64,000 nucleotides of DNA from Liolophura sinensis. Taxonomy: Eukaryota > Mollusca > Polyplacophora > Chitonida > Chitonidae. Shown piece by piece: positions 1-12,166 of the stretch; positions within the stretch are counted from its first letter, which is position 1, and each line of letters opens with the position of its first letter. Under the pieces are notes generated by a model that saw nothing but the letters and a program-made list of their open reading frames with translations, did no database searches and was not told the origin of the DNA. The stretch spans positions 6,261,991 through 6,325,990 of the forward strand of contig NC_088297.1 in NCBI RefSeq assembly GCF_032854445.1, given 5' to 3'. The position numbers and the translations under genes are program-made.

Positions 1-111
1 ATTACAATTTTTGTTGGATGCCATATTTATTTATTTATTTATTTATTTATTTCAACTGGCATATTATTGATGTCTCGATACTCTACCCCCATTGGTTATT
101 TTCCCCTCTAG

Positions 112-230
112 GATTGTTCCAATCTGCCGAACTCCGTCACGATTTCTTACCTAGAGACGACAACGCTGTCTACAGGCTCACTTTACCTGTCCGAGTCACG
201 TGACACAGAAATGACCACGGACCAATTCCA
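112..230 (+). CDS. Candidate internal exon of the upstream membrane-protein gene (partial)
   Basis: A pyrimidine-rich tract ending in AG at 110-111 precedes this segment and a consensus donor GTAAGT follows at 231. Of the three frames, only the one starting with GAT at 112 is open throughout. It encodes about 39 Ser/Thr-rich residues and leaves two bases over at the donor. The next clear exon (914 onward) needs one leftover base, so the two cannot be joined directly in frame. Either a small exon lies between them, or the frame I chose is wrong, or the 112 exon ends the coding region in another frame (TGA at 201-203). I do not recognise the product. Confidence 0.35.
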
Positions 231-261
231 GTAAGTATACGTGCTTTTCACGAGCTCATTC

Positions 262-552
262 AGTGGACTGATTAGGCGGAATATGACAACAATCACTCAA
301 TGACTGATTGGGCGGAATGGGGCAACAATCACTCAATGATTGCTTCGGCGGAATATGACAACAATCACTCAATGACTGAATGGGCGGAATATGTCAACAA
401 TCACTCAATGATTGCTTGGGCGGAATAGGACAGCAATCATCCAATGGTTGATTAGGCGGAATATGTCAACAATCACTCAATGACTGATTGGGAGGAATGG
501 GGCAACAATCACTCAATGATTGCTTGGGCGGCATAGGACAGCAATCAATCTG
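262..552. repeat. 35-bp minisatellite, about 8 copies
   Basis: Diverged tandem copies of a roughly 35-base unit carry the shared words caacaatcactcaatga and attgggcgga. Most copies contain ATTGG, the inverse of a CCAAT box, next to GGCGGA. The array lies in the probable intron between the 112-230 segment and the 914 exon. Confidence 0.85.
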
Positions 553-913
553 TGACCACTCCAGTAGTTAGGCGATAATCCAGTAGTTAGGGCGATAATC
601 CGTGATCGGGATATAAATACGGGAATATCTTAACTATTTTTTTAAGAGGTTTAAAAACCACATTGATGGAACAGAAACGCAGGACATTGTAGTGCGTTAA
701 ATTTGTGGACTTGTTCGTGGCTGTGGTTTGTTCTCTCGGAGTAGCTTCTATTTTTCTATTAAAAGTATATAATCATTTGTAATTCTGCCTTGGTAAAGCC
801 TACTGAGCCTGGTGATGTGAACTAAAATAATAACCATTTATTAATTCATGCAAATGAAGTTTAATGGGTCCGTCCAGTTGAATACGTTAACATGAATCAT
901 TTTTTCAATATAG

Positions 914-1434
914 GTGCAGTTGACCCACCGAACACAGGGGCCAGCTTGGATCGTGACATCATTTGTGATGGCTACTTCAACGCTCAGAACTTCCCGCTCT
1001 TTGTTGCCGTGCTCGTTCTTGGCATTGCTGTCCTTGTCCTTCTTGTCGTGGTCTGTTTCCTGGTCTACCAGCTATACGAGAGGAACGCCCCACGATTGGT
1101 CTTCGGGGAAAGAGATACGATGTTTCAGCCCCTGTCTCCAGTGAGCGAGTTTTCGGGTGGCACCCTCAAATCCACTGAGCCGACGCTGCGCGCGTTCACG
1201 CGAGGTGAGACGTCTACGATGAATCCTAGTGAGGTCAGTACGGACAGAGGCGCATGCTCGCTGGTAGGCGGAGTGGACCGCGCGCAGAATGAAATCGCTG
1301 TGCAGATCTGTCCTCGCGTCAAAGTTCCACCGCCGCCAAAGTTTAATTTCCCGCCTGAATCCAGTTCGGAGCACACTGCGCCTAAGGAAGTGCCCATCCC
1401 AGTGGCTCCACCGCTGACCACCAGCCTCTTGTAG
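914..1434 (+). CDS. Terminal exon of a single-pass transmembrane protein with PDZ-ligand-like C-terminus (partial)
   Basis: An acceptor AG at 912-913 is followed by an open frame of about 173 codons ending in TAG at 1432-1434. The stretch is clearly richer in G+C than its AT-rich surroundings. It encodes a short extracellular part with one Cys (in CDGYFN), one very hydrophobic segment of about 26 residues (LFVAVLVL...VCFLVYQL) and a basic flank (YERNAPR). A cytoplasmic tail of about 110 residues follows, rich in Ser, Thr and Pro, with a VPPPP run and a C-terminus of T-T-S-L-L. The last three residues (S-L-L) fit the class I PDZ-ligand pattern S/T-x-hydrophobic. An ATG at 892 is in frame, but the acceptor next to it makes an exon end more likely than a start. 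The gene continues off the window or into unseen upstream exons. I do not recognise the family. Confidence 0.6.
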
Positions 1435-2280
1435 TCAGCAAAACTGTCGCGTTTTACCATTATAGATGAGTCGCTGTAGATATAGTAGGTCCAGAGTTTT
1501 AGCCCTAGCGATCCTGTGCTTTCATTTAACTCTTGCTACAAAAATGTGTTTGTCCACTAGACTCCCTCCAAAATGCCACGGTGTTGTGCCCCAGCCTGCT
1601 CTTTGAATAAGCTGTTTATCGACAGAGAACTCTCGCGAGAACGATGATAATTAACCTGCATTATAGGCCCCATTAACAGCAATGTGTAGACCCCGTAATG
1701 CAGCGTCCTGGCCAGTGAAGAACAAGGTGAAGGGCCCTAGCAACAAGCAGTTCTATTGGGCCACGAGATACATGGAAGACAAAAGCAAGTATCGCAAGTA
1801 AAAGAAAATGTAAGAAAATTGACAAACTGTTCTGTTACAACTGAAATGTAAAAAATCCGTTAGTTATAATTGAATTTGTTTAACACTGTTCTTTTTTTGT
1901 TAGTGTTAATTTTATATACACAACTGTTTTCTTTTGTTTTTTTTTTGTTTGTTTGTTTGTTTTCTTACTTGATGTAATTTGTTTGTCTTTCTTGCAATTC
2001 TGAAAAAAATGTCCCATAAGTAATTTTTGTTTTTTCGGGACTGGGTATCCGGGGCTTGTGGATCCAGTAAATCGACGATTTGACCTAAAGCAATAGACAT
2101 GTTGAAGATTTAATAGACGATGGGCTTGTGATCCAGGCACGACGAGAATCTATCTATCTGAATTAGACAGCCACAAGCTGCGTCATAAGCTGAACATTAA
2201 TTAATATTAATTGTTGCCACAAAATGAATGTTTAACTTAAAAAGCTACAAATTTCTGCATTAATTCCTTTCCGGTTTCCT

Positions 2281-2600
2281 CATATATTGAGTTCTGACTT
2301 CGTACTGATGCTACTGAACTGAGTTCCGATATACATGTACCAGGTCTCGGGTTTTTGATGTTTAGTTTTGTTGTACTCTTTCTAATATAGTTTCTGTCAC
2401 GAATTTATTAAATTGTTCCCTTTTTATAGGTTCTGAAATAGTACTGATGCCATTGAATTGAATAGCTGGTCTCCGCTTTTTGATGTTATGTGCTGTTTCT
2501 AGTTTCTTCAAATGTATTGAATTATCTTGTTCCTTTAGGTTCTGGCCGGATATCGATGTTATTGAATTCAGTTGTGATAACTGGTCTTCGTGTTTTTAAA
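2281..2600. repeat. Degenerate tandem repeat, about 3 copies of a ~125-bp unit
   Basis: Three diverged copies share, in order, a gttctg word, an actgatgc/atcgatgtt word with attgaatt, ctggtctccg-type sequence with tttttgatgtt, and a T-rich stretch ending in ttgttcc. The divergence is high, so the limits are approximate. Confidence 0.5.
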
Positions 2601-4949
2601 TCATTAACGTATGTGTAATATATATAATTTTTAATTACATATTCATCACTATAATACTTAAGACGGGCCAAGTCTCGTTATTTCAGTGATAGGCGGTGTC
2701 GTTAAAAAAAAAAAAAAGGTCAAATGTATTATGAACGTTGTTAATAGTTTGCATTCTGTTTAATATTAAGTGTGGTGTTCTTGTTATATTATTAAACAGC
2801 GATAAAACACAAGGTCTTGTTTTGTCCGATACCTCAGTGATATGTCTTACTGGGACCTCGCTGGCTCCGACGATTAAAGTACCAGGCCCTCGGCCAGTGA
2901 GGTGTTCGAAGCCAGCTTTCGCCGTTTTGGCTACAGTTTGAAGTCAAATGGACGGTCAGTTGTGGGGATATGGCACGGACAAAGGTTAGAGCCATATTTC
3001 TGATGACATAGATAGGACCAAGATCGTCCCGTTTGTTCTGGGGATATCACAGGGACAATCTCAATAGACGGTGGGGGTGGGAACTGTCTCCACCTAGCTA
3101 CACGCCTCCACCCTCTCTCTGATATTTCATAATAAATCCAGTCAAGTCTCGCACTCTAACAATTTCTTTTCTGGCAGTAGAGCCAGAGCTCTGCCACCTA
3201 TCGCGTGTCCTGCGAATATATTGATCTGGACAAATATATACACGGCTGTATGCGCGCTACATTTTCACTCCTTACAGCAGCCAAGCGCTTCGATGGGTTA
3301 ATGGTTAGAGCGGTGGCATATTTCTCCACCAGGTGGCGCGAGCTTCTGCAGATGACGTAACATGCGTACTGTGCAGTAGAGACTAGCTATAGAGAAGCAG
3401 CATACTTCAAGGGAATGGTCTTCTAGCTGCGCAGCTGTTGTCCAGTCTTGATGGCGCCGGATATCTGCTTCGGGAGGAGAGGTTAGTCATCGTGATCACA
3501 CGCCTCATCAACACGATGCCAGCTTACTTTTGATGCACTGTTCAGTTCGATTTTATGTTTTTTTTTTTTTTCTACCTAGCAATGAAACTTTGGATTTTAC
3601 GATGACCTTTTCTGACCATATTCGGAGCAGTGCAGTGACGTAAAATCAGGGTTTTCCTGTTTAATACACACGCAAGTTGTTGAGAGACTTTCCCACGTAC
3701 ATATGTACGAGTCGAAAGGAAAGAACTGGGGGAAGAAGTTCCCCAGAATTGTGCTGCGGTAGCACGCTAACAACTCGGTCACTTAGTATTTTTTAATCCA
3801 TGAATAACGACCAAGTATCAAAGAAAACCACAACCATTCAAGTGTTCTGAATGTTTTATTTTTTTTCTTCAATATCCCTAAATGCTTAAGATTTAGTAGC
3901 ACACTAGCACATTCCATTTCTACAAACAAATTTCAACCATTACATTTTTTTTTTACTTAACAAATCGATATTGTCATGATTGCATTTGTAGACTGTCAAC
4001 TGTACTTGTATGAAAGATGTCCAGATTTTTCCGCCGACGCATCCTTGTAAAATTTCCATTAAATCAGGTTTTCTGAATTGCGTGCATGTTTGACATCACG
4101 GAAAGGAAATAAGTCAACCACTTTTGGGTGGTCCCTTTCCAATACTTTTAACGAAAGATACAGATGTAAGAGTCAGGTTGCCACAGACACTTAAAAACTA
4201 AAATATTCAGGACAAAATCTGGCGATATTTCATGACGTTTTACCACACAGAATAACAAGACCTGTATTGTAGACTGAAGAAATAATTTTTGTTTACTTGG
4301 GGTTTATGTCGTACTCAATATTTCAGTTATACAATGGCGGTCAGCATCACAGTGGGAGGAAACTGGACTGAGCCCAGACGAAAACCCACTAATACAGAAA
4401 TAGACACCCGCCTGTGACGACTAATTCCAAAAAAATATCAAAATACTTTAAGAGTACAAAAATGTACATGTGGAGATGTTCAGAGAAAAGACTGGGACAT
4501 AATCTTTCACGACTTTCTCCAAAATTTACGCCTTTTGATGAGAATTTATGACTGGGGCATATATTCGTGACTATTCAGGAATTAAGAATTAGCATTGTGC
4601 AGAAAAGCCGAGAAGCTCGCAGACTTCATCAAAGAAGATGATCAACAGTTTTCTACACAAAATTTTCTGTATTTTCAAATTAAGTTGACCCCACAATGTG
4701 AAGCACTTGTTACAGCTCCGAACACCACCAATTTTTAGCATATTTAAACCAGTGTTATTTTTTTCTAGTCTGGCAACTCAATACTTCAAGTTTCAGCACA
4801 TTCAAACATTCAATATTTTTTAATTTAATTTTGCTAAAACACTAGATATGAGTAAAATAATATACGGCATGAATGTCTCGCAAACTCGATAAAATGCAAG
4901 TTTACAAAACTCTATTAAAAATGCAACCTCAGTCCTCAAAAACCTTTCT

Positions 4950-5092
4950 AAATGCCATCCTATTTATTTATTTGACTGATTGGAGTTTTTACGCTGTATT
5001 TCACTTATACAACGGAGGCCAGCAATATGGTGGGAGGAAACCGGGCAAACCTCAGTGGTTGCTGACAGACCTTCCCACGTACACATGCCATT
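4950..5092 (-). repeat. SINE-A, truncated copy
   Basis: It shows the 3' part of the SINE-A family in reverse: a TTTATT tail, then tttcacttatacaacgg, ggccagcaatatggtggg and gttgctgacagaccttccca. The tRNA-like head is missing. Confidence 0.75.
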
Positions 5093-6020
5093 CTAAATTT
5101 CCACCTTTGTCTAATTAGCCACGAATGAAGTGATCACGGAAAAATGCAGGTAACTTACAAAAAACATACTAGACATGCATGAATACAATGGTGTTTGAAC
5201 TAGAAGCTGTGCTTTTTATAAAAACATAATGCGCATTAGCAAATACAAAATAGCACATACTACAAGACAGCACATTCTGAACGGAAAATGAAAAAGTGGT
5301 AAACAAATAAAAAATGAAAAAAGCTATGCCTCCAAGTTCAAAACATCCCATTTGCATCCCAAATTTTGAAGCTCTATCTAATTTTCAATATTTTTTGGAG
5401 ACATCATGTCCACAAGGTTTCTTGAATGAAAGAGGACAAATTCCAAAACCTGAAGAAAATAATAAAGCCCTTAGGTTCGAACTTTAACCAGGTCATATCT
5501 CCAATGTGGAAAACGTGCACCATATTTGGAAGTCCCATCTCGATTAGTTTTTGAGACGTTAGGTCCACAAGAAATAGAACGAGGAGATATTAACTGGAAA
5601 TGGTGTCTTTAAAGTGTCCGTACGCATTTACACCCAAGGGAATTCGAGTCAATGTGGAGATTTCTTATATAATTATAGAACTGAACAGCACTCGGCTCCA
5701 CCACATCTTACATTTACACAGGTAAAATGATGGTTAATCCTGAGTTACAAAATCTACTCTTGACAATAAAGACTTCCACGTACATCTTCCATTGTCCTTT
5801 CCGCTTCACGTGTAAAGATCTGTGCTAAACGCTCACAACTTTTGTCCATTTGCAAAACAATCTCTTATTACTAACACTCACTGCCAACAAATTGACAAAT
5901 ATTTCCTATCAACTGCAGGCCTAACTTACATGAAACTCCACAAGTAAGGAGCTGTACTTGACAGAACAGAGACATATAAGTCTAATGGTATGCACTAGAG
6001 CATAAAGCTAGCCCCTTCTC

Positions 6021-6046
6021 TCCCACCCACCCACCCACCCACCCAT
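6021..6046. repeat. CCCA microsatellite
   Basis: A short run of CCCA units lies directly downstream, in gene sense, of the MSH6 stop codon at 6048-6050. Confidence 0.9.
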
Positions 6047-6047
6047 A

Positions 6048-9000
6048 TCACGACACCCTAATTTGAGACTGCAGGCTTGAAAGCTGGCTCTTCTCTCTCG
6101 TCTTCCACACCGATCTGCAAACAGAAAACAGAAATTTTGTTTTTCAATTTGTCTGGATTGAACATCGCTTGGTCTTTAAACTTTTCACACTCACCGAAAT
6201 GGGAAAAAAAGAAGAGAAAATCAGTTGTGATTGTATTTGTAGGCAAATATCCTTTCCAAAGCAGGGTCTGAACACCCAGGGACATCACCTAAACCCCAGA
6301 CATAGATTTAGGCCCATCAAGACACATCTTACCTTAGCAGCCTCAGGTTATCCACACTTTGTTCAAACTCCTTAGCTTTTCTCTGCGACACCTGGATGAT
6401 CTGAAACATATTGCAACAGGTAACAATTACTTCTATAATCATTTGACTGCTACAGTATGCTTTAGTCCAGAGCGTATTTCATTTTCATATACAGATAAGA
6501 ACTGGCCAGAATCTGGAGAATTTCTCAGCACCTCCTCATTGTATTTATTTATCAGATCGGTGTTTTATGCCATGCTCTCGAATCTTTCACTTATACGAGA
6601 ATGGCCACCATCATGGTTGGAGAAAACCAGACAGCGACAAGGGGAAACCCACGATCATCTGTAGGTTGCTGACTGACCTTCTAATGTACAACCTGAGAGG
6701 AAGGCAGCATGAGCTGGACGGGAACTCATGGCGGCCGCATTGGTGAGAGGCTTCTGCGTCTGGCATGCAAGACCATAGATATGCACCTCATCAGGTACTA
6801 TAGGTAAACAGACAGGGCGATATGACAGCAGAAAGGGTAGCTTTTCACGCACATGAACAATGTGTTAACCAGAACAGGGTAGTTTCGAATTCGAATCTTT
6901 CAGTCGTGAATGGTAAAAATAGTCCTGCTGTATCATATGATGTGGAAAATGTTAGGGCACATGACACCTCTTTCCTCTGGGAACTTCAAGTTCTCTAGTG
7001 TTCAGCTCCTCAATTTTATTTGTCTACTCTTAATCCCTTTTGTGACACTTTTTTCTGACACCCTTGTTATAGTAAATGATCACAAATAGCTGCCTATCAT
7101 TTTTGACAGGTCATGCGATACAGTATAACTCTCTTATTTTTTTCATGAGGAGACTAATTGACACTATTTGGGTAGTATCGTTACTGTTGTATATCCAACT
7201 TAATGCAATATGATATTTGACATTGAAAAATAAAGTTCTTGTCCTAACAAAAAAACTCTTTCAATGTCCTGAAAACATTTCAACAGGATTAAGGTGCATG
7301 TCCTTTCAAGGTCCTGAAAACATTTCAATAGGATTAAGGTGCATGTCCTTTCAAGGTCCCAAAAACATTTCAACAGGATTAAGGTGCATGTCCCTTCAAG
7401 ATACTGAAAACATTTCAACAGGATTAAGGTGCATGTACTTTCAAGGTTCTGAAAACATTTCAACAGGATTAAGGTGCATGTCCTTTCAAGGTCCCAAAAA
7501 CATTCCAACAGGATTAAGGTGCATGTAATTTCAAGGTCCAAAAAACATTTCAACAGGATTAAGGTGCATGTCCTTTCAAGGTCCCAAAAACATTTCAACA
7601 GGATTAAGGTGCATGTACTTTCAAGATACCGAAAACATTTCAACAGGATTAAGGTGCATGTACTTTCAAGATACTGAAAACATATCAACAGGATTAAGGT
7701 GCATGTACTTTCAAGGTCCCAAAAACATTTCAACAGGATTAAGGTGCATGTCCTTTCAAGGTCCTAAAAACATTCCAACAGGATTAAGGTGCATGTACTT
7801 TCAAGGTCCCAAAAACATTTCAACAGGATTAAGGTGCATGTACTTTAAAGGTCCAAAAAACATTTCAACAGGATTAAGGTGCATGTCCCTTCAAGGTCCT
7901 AAAAACATTTCAACAGGATTAAGGTGCATGTAGTTTCAAGCTCCTAAAAACATTCCAACAGGATTAAGGTGCATGTCCCTTCAAGGTCCTAAAAACATGT
8001 CAACAGGATTAAGGTGCATGTAGTTTCAAGCTCCAATGGGGAACACTCGTATAAGAACAACAATGCTACCTACAGGTAGATACTCACTTTAACTAACTTT
8101 GTGTAATAATATTGCTGCATTTTCAATGTAGATTCTATTTATTTTTAGGATGTGGTAGTAGTGCGGGGTGTGAGGGGGGGGGAGGAGGGCGTGAGGGTTG
8201 AATGTAATATACATTAATGGTTAACATAATACAAAATCCAGTCCCTCTCACCTCTTCTGGTAAATTAGCCAATCGAGCAGCATTAAACCCATAGCTCTTT
8301 GGACATGCCCCCTTAACAAACTTGTACAGGAACGTGATGGTTTCTTGGCTTGGGTCTTCGTCATTTTCATTTTCCACCATGCAGGCCATGTGACCGAGGC
8401 GAATATTCGGGTCATGTGAGAACTCCTCCACCAATGAGTGATAGTGCGTGGAAAACAAAGTCCGACATTGCGTCTTTAAGGACAGCTCATGAACGACGGC
8501 GCAAGCGATAGCTGTACCATCATAGGTAGCTGTTCCTCGCCCTGCAGAAAAAACAGGTACATCTCTGGTAAATGTTATCAGGAGTATTTCTATGGAAACA
8601 AAATCATTCCCGCTAAAGAACTATTTGACCCCAAAAAGTTCCAACAAAAACAAAGAAAAACAAGAACAATTAATTAAATTTGTCGCAAACAATTTATCAA
8701 CAACTATTATTTTATCTTGCCTCTTGAAAACAGGCGTTTCGTACTATCAATCATTTAATAATCTCAATAATTTTTCTTTAAAAGTCTATCTTAACATACC
8801 CGATATAAACACAGGTGTCCTGTCACACAATGACATCATGACTAATCAAATTCCAGGTGGTAGTCAGCTATCTTAACATACCCAATATAAATACAGGTGT
8901 CTTGTCACACAATGACATCATGACTAATCAAATTCCAGGTGGTAGTCAGCTATCTTAACATACCCAATATAAATACAGGTGTCTTGTCACACAATGACAT

Positions 9001-12000
9001 CATGACTAATCAAATTCCAGGTGGTAGTCAGCTATCTTAACATACCCAATATAAATACAGGTGTCTTGTCACACAATGACATCATGACTAATCAAATTCC
9101 AGGTGGTAGTCAGCTATCTTAACATACCCAATATAAATACAGGTGTCTTGTCACACAATGACATCATGACTAATCAAATTCCAGGTGGTAGTCAGGAAAA
9201 TCAAGCCAGTCAAGAAAGTCAGGTGTTTGTAGTTTTGAGCGTGAGGAAGATATGAATTTCATGAAAGAAAAAAAAAATATCTGCAGAGGTTGAAATGTGA
9301 AATCTTTTTTATTTATCAGATGGGACGGATTATTTTTTCCGCCAGCTCAAAAGTTTCTTCACCTGTACGCATTTGTATCATGCAGCGATAAACATCATGC
9401 TCCTTTCTAACAAATACAAAACTGCTTTTTGACCAGTTTTGATATACTGAAATTTGGACGGAATATATTTCCAAAATTCCCATGAATATCGCACTTATGT
9501 AAACACACCTGTGGTACGTTACAGGTAACTCTTGTTAATAATTACATGCAACTGTAATGAGATCTTTTTATTTCAACCCCTGTTCATGAATCTGTACATA
9601 TATCTACCAGAAACCAATCCACTTATTTTTAGTAAAACTGAAGTAAAGTGCTTACCCAATTCATCCACCAGGACCAGGGAGTGAGGAGAGGCATGCTGCA
9701 AAATGGCTGACGTCTCACTCAACTCCACAAAAAATGTACTTTCACCTGAAAGGAAAGGACAGTAAGATAACTTCATACAATAATAATTTAGTATGTCTTT
9801 ACTTAGAGTCTAACATCACTTCCACCTGTCTCCTACCAACAAATTATAGTGTAGCCTTCATGGAACACTGTAGTGGGAACACCTGCACTGACACCTCACC
9901 CAGTCACAGAGTATAAACAGTACCCAGTAGAATGGATCCATGTGACGTTGCATTGTCCACATATATGACGTTTCTTGGGTTCTGACATCTCATGGTAATC
10001 TCTCTGGCTGAGCTTGATTGGCTGGCCACCAGCGTACACATGAAATATTCTCGAGTATGCTGTAAAACTCGATCAACGTAAATCTCACGGTAACGTTTAC
10101 CTGCTCGCTCGCCAGGTTACGGGTGCATGTCCAGGTTTTTGAAATGGCCCAGCTTCCCAATGTATCTGGGTATTTGTGGCGTTAGCCTCTCCCTGGTAGT
10201 GCTTTGAGCAAAAATTACGGTGAGTCGATGTTTTAGCACCTGTACACATTTGGTTGATTCACCTTTCTTGTGAAGTGTTTCATCAGGCGTAGCTCGAGAC
10301 TAGTTATATCACAGATAAAGTTTCCACTTGGTGAATATCCGACAGCCAGGCCTAGTGACCCCTGACCCTTGACCCGTACCTGACATGATCCTGTCGCTGG
10401 CCCCCAGCCGGGTGAAGATTCTGTCCACAGGTGTAAGAAGGCACTTCTCAGCAGGTACGTAACAGCCCTGACACAAAAACGACCAATGTAACTTTTGTTT
10501 ATTAGCATGCAGATTTCACTCGAAGTATCGTCTTGCACTTCTTACAATTTATACAAACAACAAATAATGTCTTACGAAATATCTACTTTGTATAACGAGA
10601 AGATCAGAAATTGGTCACCTTTCAACAGTGCAGTTTGTATTTGGCAGGGGAGAGTGGGAAGCATATAGGTAGTCTGAAACACTGTGAGTTCAAGTCCAGC
10701 TCATGCTGGCTTCCTCTCTAGCCGTACATGAGAAGGTCCGTCAGCAACCTGCGGATAATCGTGGGTAGAGTTCAGTTTCCTCCCACTTGCCGCTGTTTGT
10801 AAGCAAACTACATGTATAAAGTGGAATTCATGCCGATTTGTCAGAAAAGAATCTTTGTAGTACAGATATTGTACCAAGTGTCTCACCATCTGAGCGATCA
10901 CAGTTATCAGTCCTACTTGTCTCATCAGTGTTGATTTACCGCCCATGTTAGGACCCGTAACCAAGACAACACTGCTCTCTCCATCCCCAGCATCGGTATC
11001 CATCTCATTCTCCTAGGAATTCAAGGAAAGTTTTGAAACAGAGCCTAATCATTATAGCCCAGTTAGAGAAACCAAGAGAGAAGGCATATATAGGATGTGA
11101 AAAAAGGAATGGCCCAAATAGAATTTCTCATGTATGTTCTCATACATCTTCTCACGATACCTATTTTATTGTTGTTTACACCACACTCATGGATTTTTCT
11201 CTTGTATAACAGTGTTAAGTTTTACTCATGGAGGATACCCCAGGGTGCCCAAGGGTAAACCAACAAAACCTGTGAAGTTCCTGCCTAACTTCCCCCACAT
11301 GTGGCCGACAAACATCCAAACCACAGTGGTGGAAAACAACTTCAACGAATGTTGACTTTACATTGCACCTAAACTGGACACAAAAACATTTATTTTTTTA
11401 AGACGCAATATATTTTGGAAACAAAAAAAAATGTTCTGATCTGCCAGTATTAACAGATGATTTTACACTTATTGTAAAAAACAGAAAGCTAGTCAGTTAA
11501 GATTAGCTTATAGTGCAGATTTATCCAATAAATACAAGAGCCAATGATACAATACTTGTCAAACTCACATCGGCAATGCCGATAACAGTGTCGTTAGGGA
11601 TGAAGTCCCCTCCTCCAAACGTTCGGGTCACACAAGGATGGCGAGCCTCTCTTATTTCTAAAAATGGCTAAAAATATAAATCGAAAGTTAAACAGAATTT
11701 TAAAACTTTTATTTACTTCTTAGGTACATGTACAAGGTTTGCTATCAACTAATGGTGCCCCAGGTACAAGGTTTGCTATCAACTAAACGTGCAATAAAAT
11801 TGCCAAGTGACCCAGTTACAAGGTTTGCTATCAACTAACTGTGTAATAAAATTGCCAAGTGACCCAGGTACAAAGTTTGCTATCTACTAATTTGACTCCT
11901 TCATGATGAAGTTCATGACATTACAAAACTTTTTTCTTTTCAGTTTCGTTAACATTTTAACATAAGTGTGCGGTATACCATGAAAATTAATAAGAAATAC

Positions 12001-12166
12001 ATGTAGATAGGGAAAGGTACCAGCCAAACTCACCTTGGTACCTTTACCAGGGGAGACAACCTCAGGTCGGCAGAGTGGTCCGTCACCACAGTGGCTATAA
12101 TTGGCCAATGAGATGAGAACATCCAGGACAGCCACGCACTGAACAGCTCTCTCCCATATTGTGTAG
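6048..12166 (-). CDS. MSH6: MSH6 exons 27-34: ABC-type ATPase domain and C-terminus
   Basis: Exons at 12034-12166, 11569-11667, 10887-11012, 10380-10467, 9656-9745, 8252-8541, 6333-6400 and 6048-6114 encode residues 1035-1354. Motifs are [25 protein letters not shown], Walker [10 protein letters not shown] (1132-1140), [25 protein letters not shown] (signature region), Walker B LVLVDELG (Asp1211, Glu1212), [12 protein letters not shown], and the switch-His word [10 protein letters not shown]. The segment [26 protein letters not shown] follows, then the helix-turn-helix contact region (KAKEFE). The last 22 residues, after an AG|A split codon, are basic and Ser/Gln-rich and resemble other MSH6 proteins only weakly. 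Confidence 0.93.

Larger units (their letters stand above)
1435..6047. other. Convergent intergenic region
   Basis: This lies between the 3' ends of the upstream (+) gene and MSH6 (-) and should contain both 3' UTRs. I see no coding exon. It holds T-rich tracts, weakly repeated sequence at 2281-2600, fragments of the dispersed SINE family (about 4290-4390 and 4950-5092) and a CCCA run just below the MSH6 stop. I could not place either polyadenylation site with confidence. Confidence 0.6.

Noticed and set aside
7200-7933. 177-codon minus frame with a 15-residue leucine-rich repeat
   Set aside because: The 45-bp intronic minisatellite read in frame; the repeat looks protein-like only because the unit is 15 codons.
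8787-9196. Possible CRISPR-like array (regular ~82-bp period)
   Set aside because: The whole unit is repeated with no unique spacers, and the context is a eukaryotic intron; the same holds for the other arrays.
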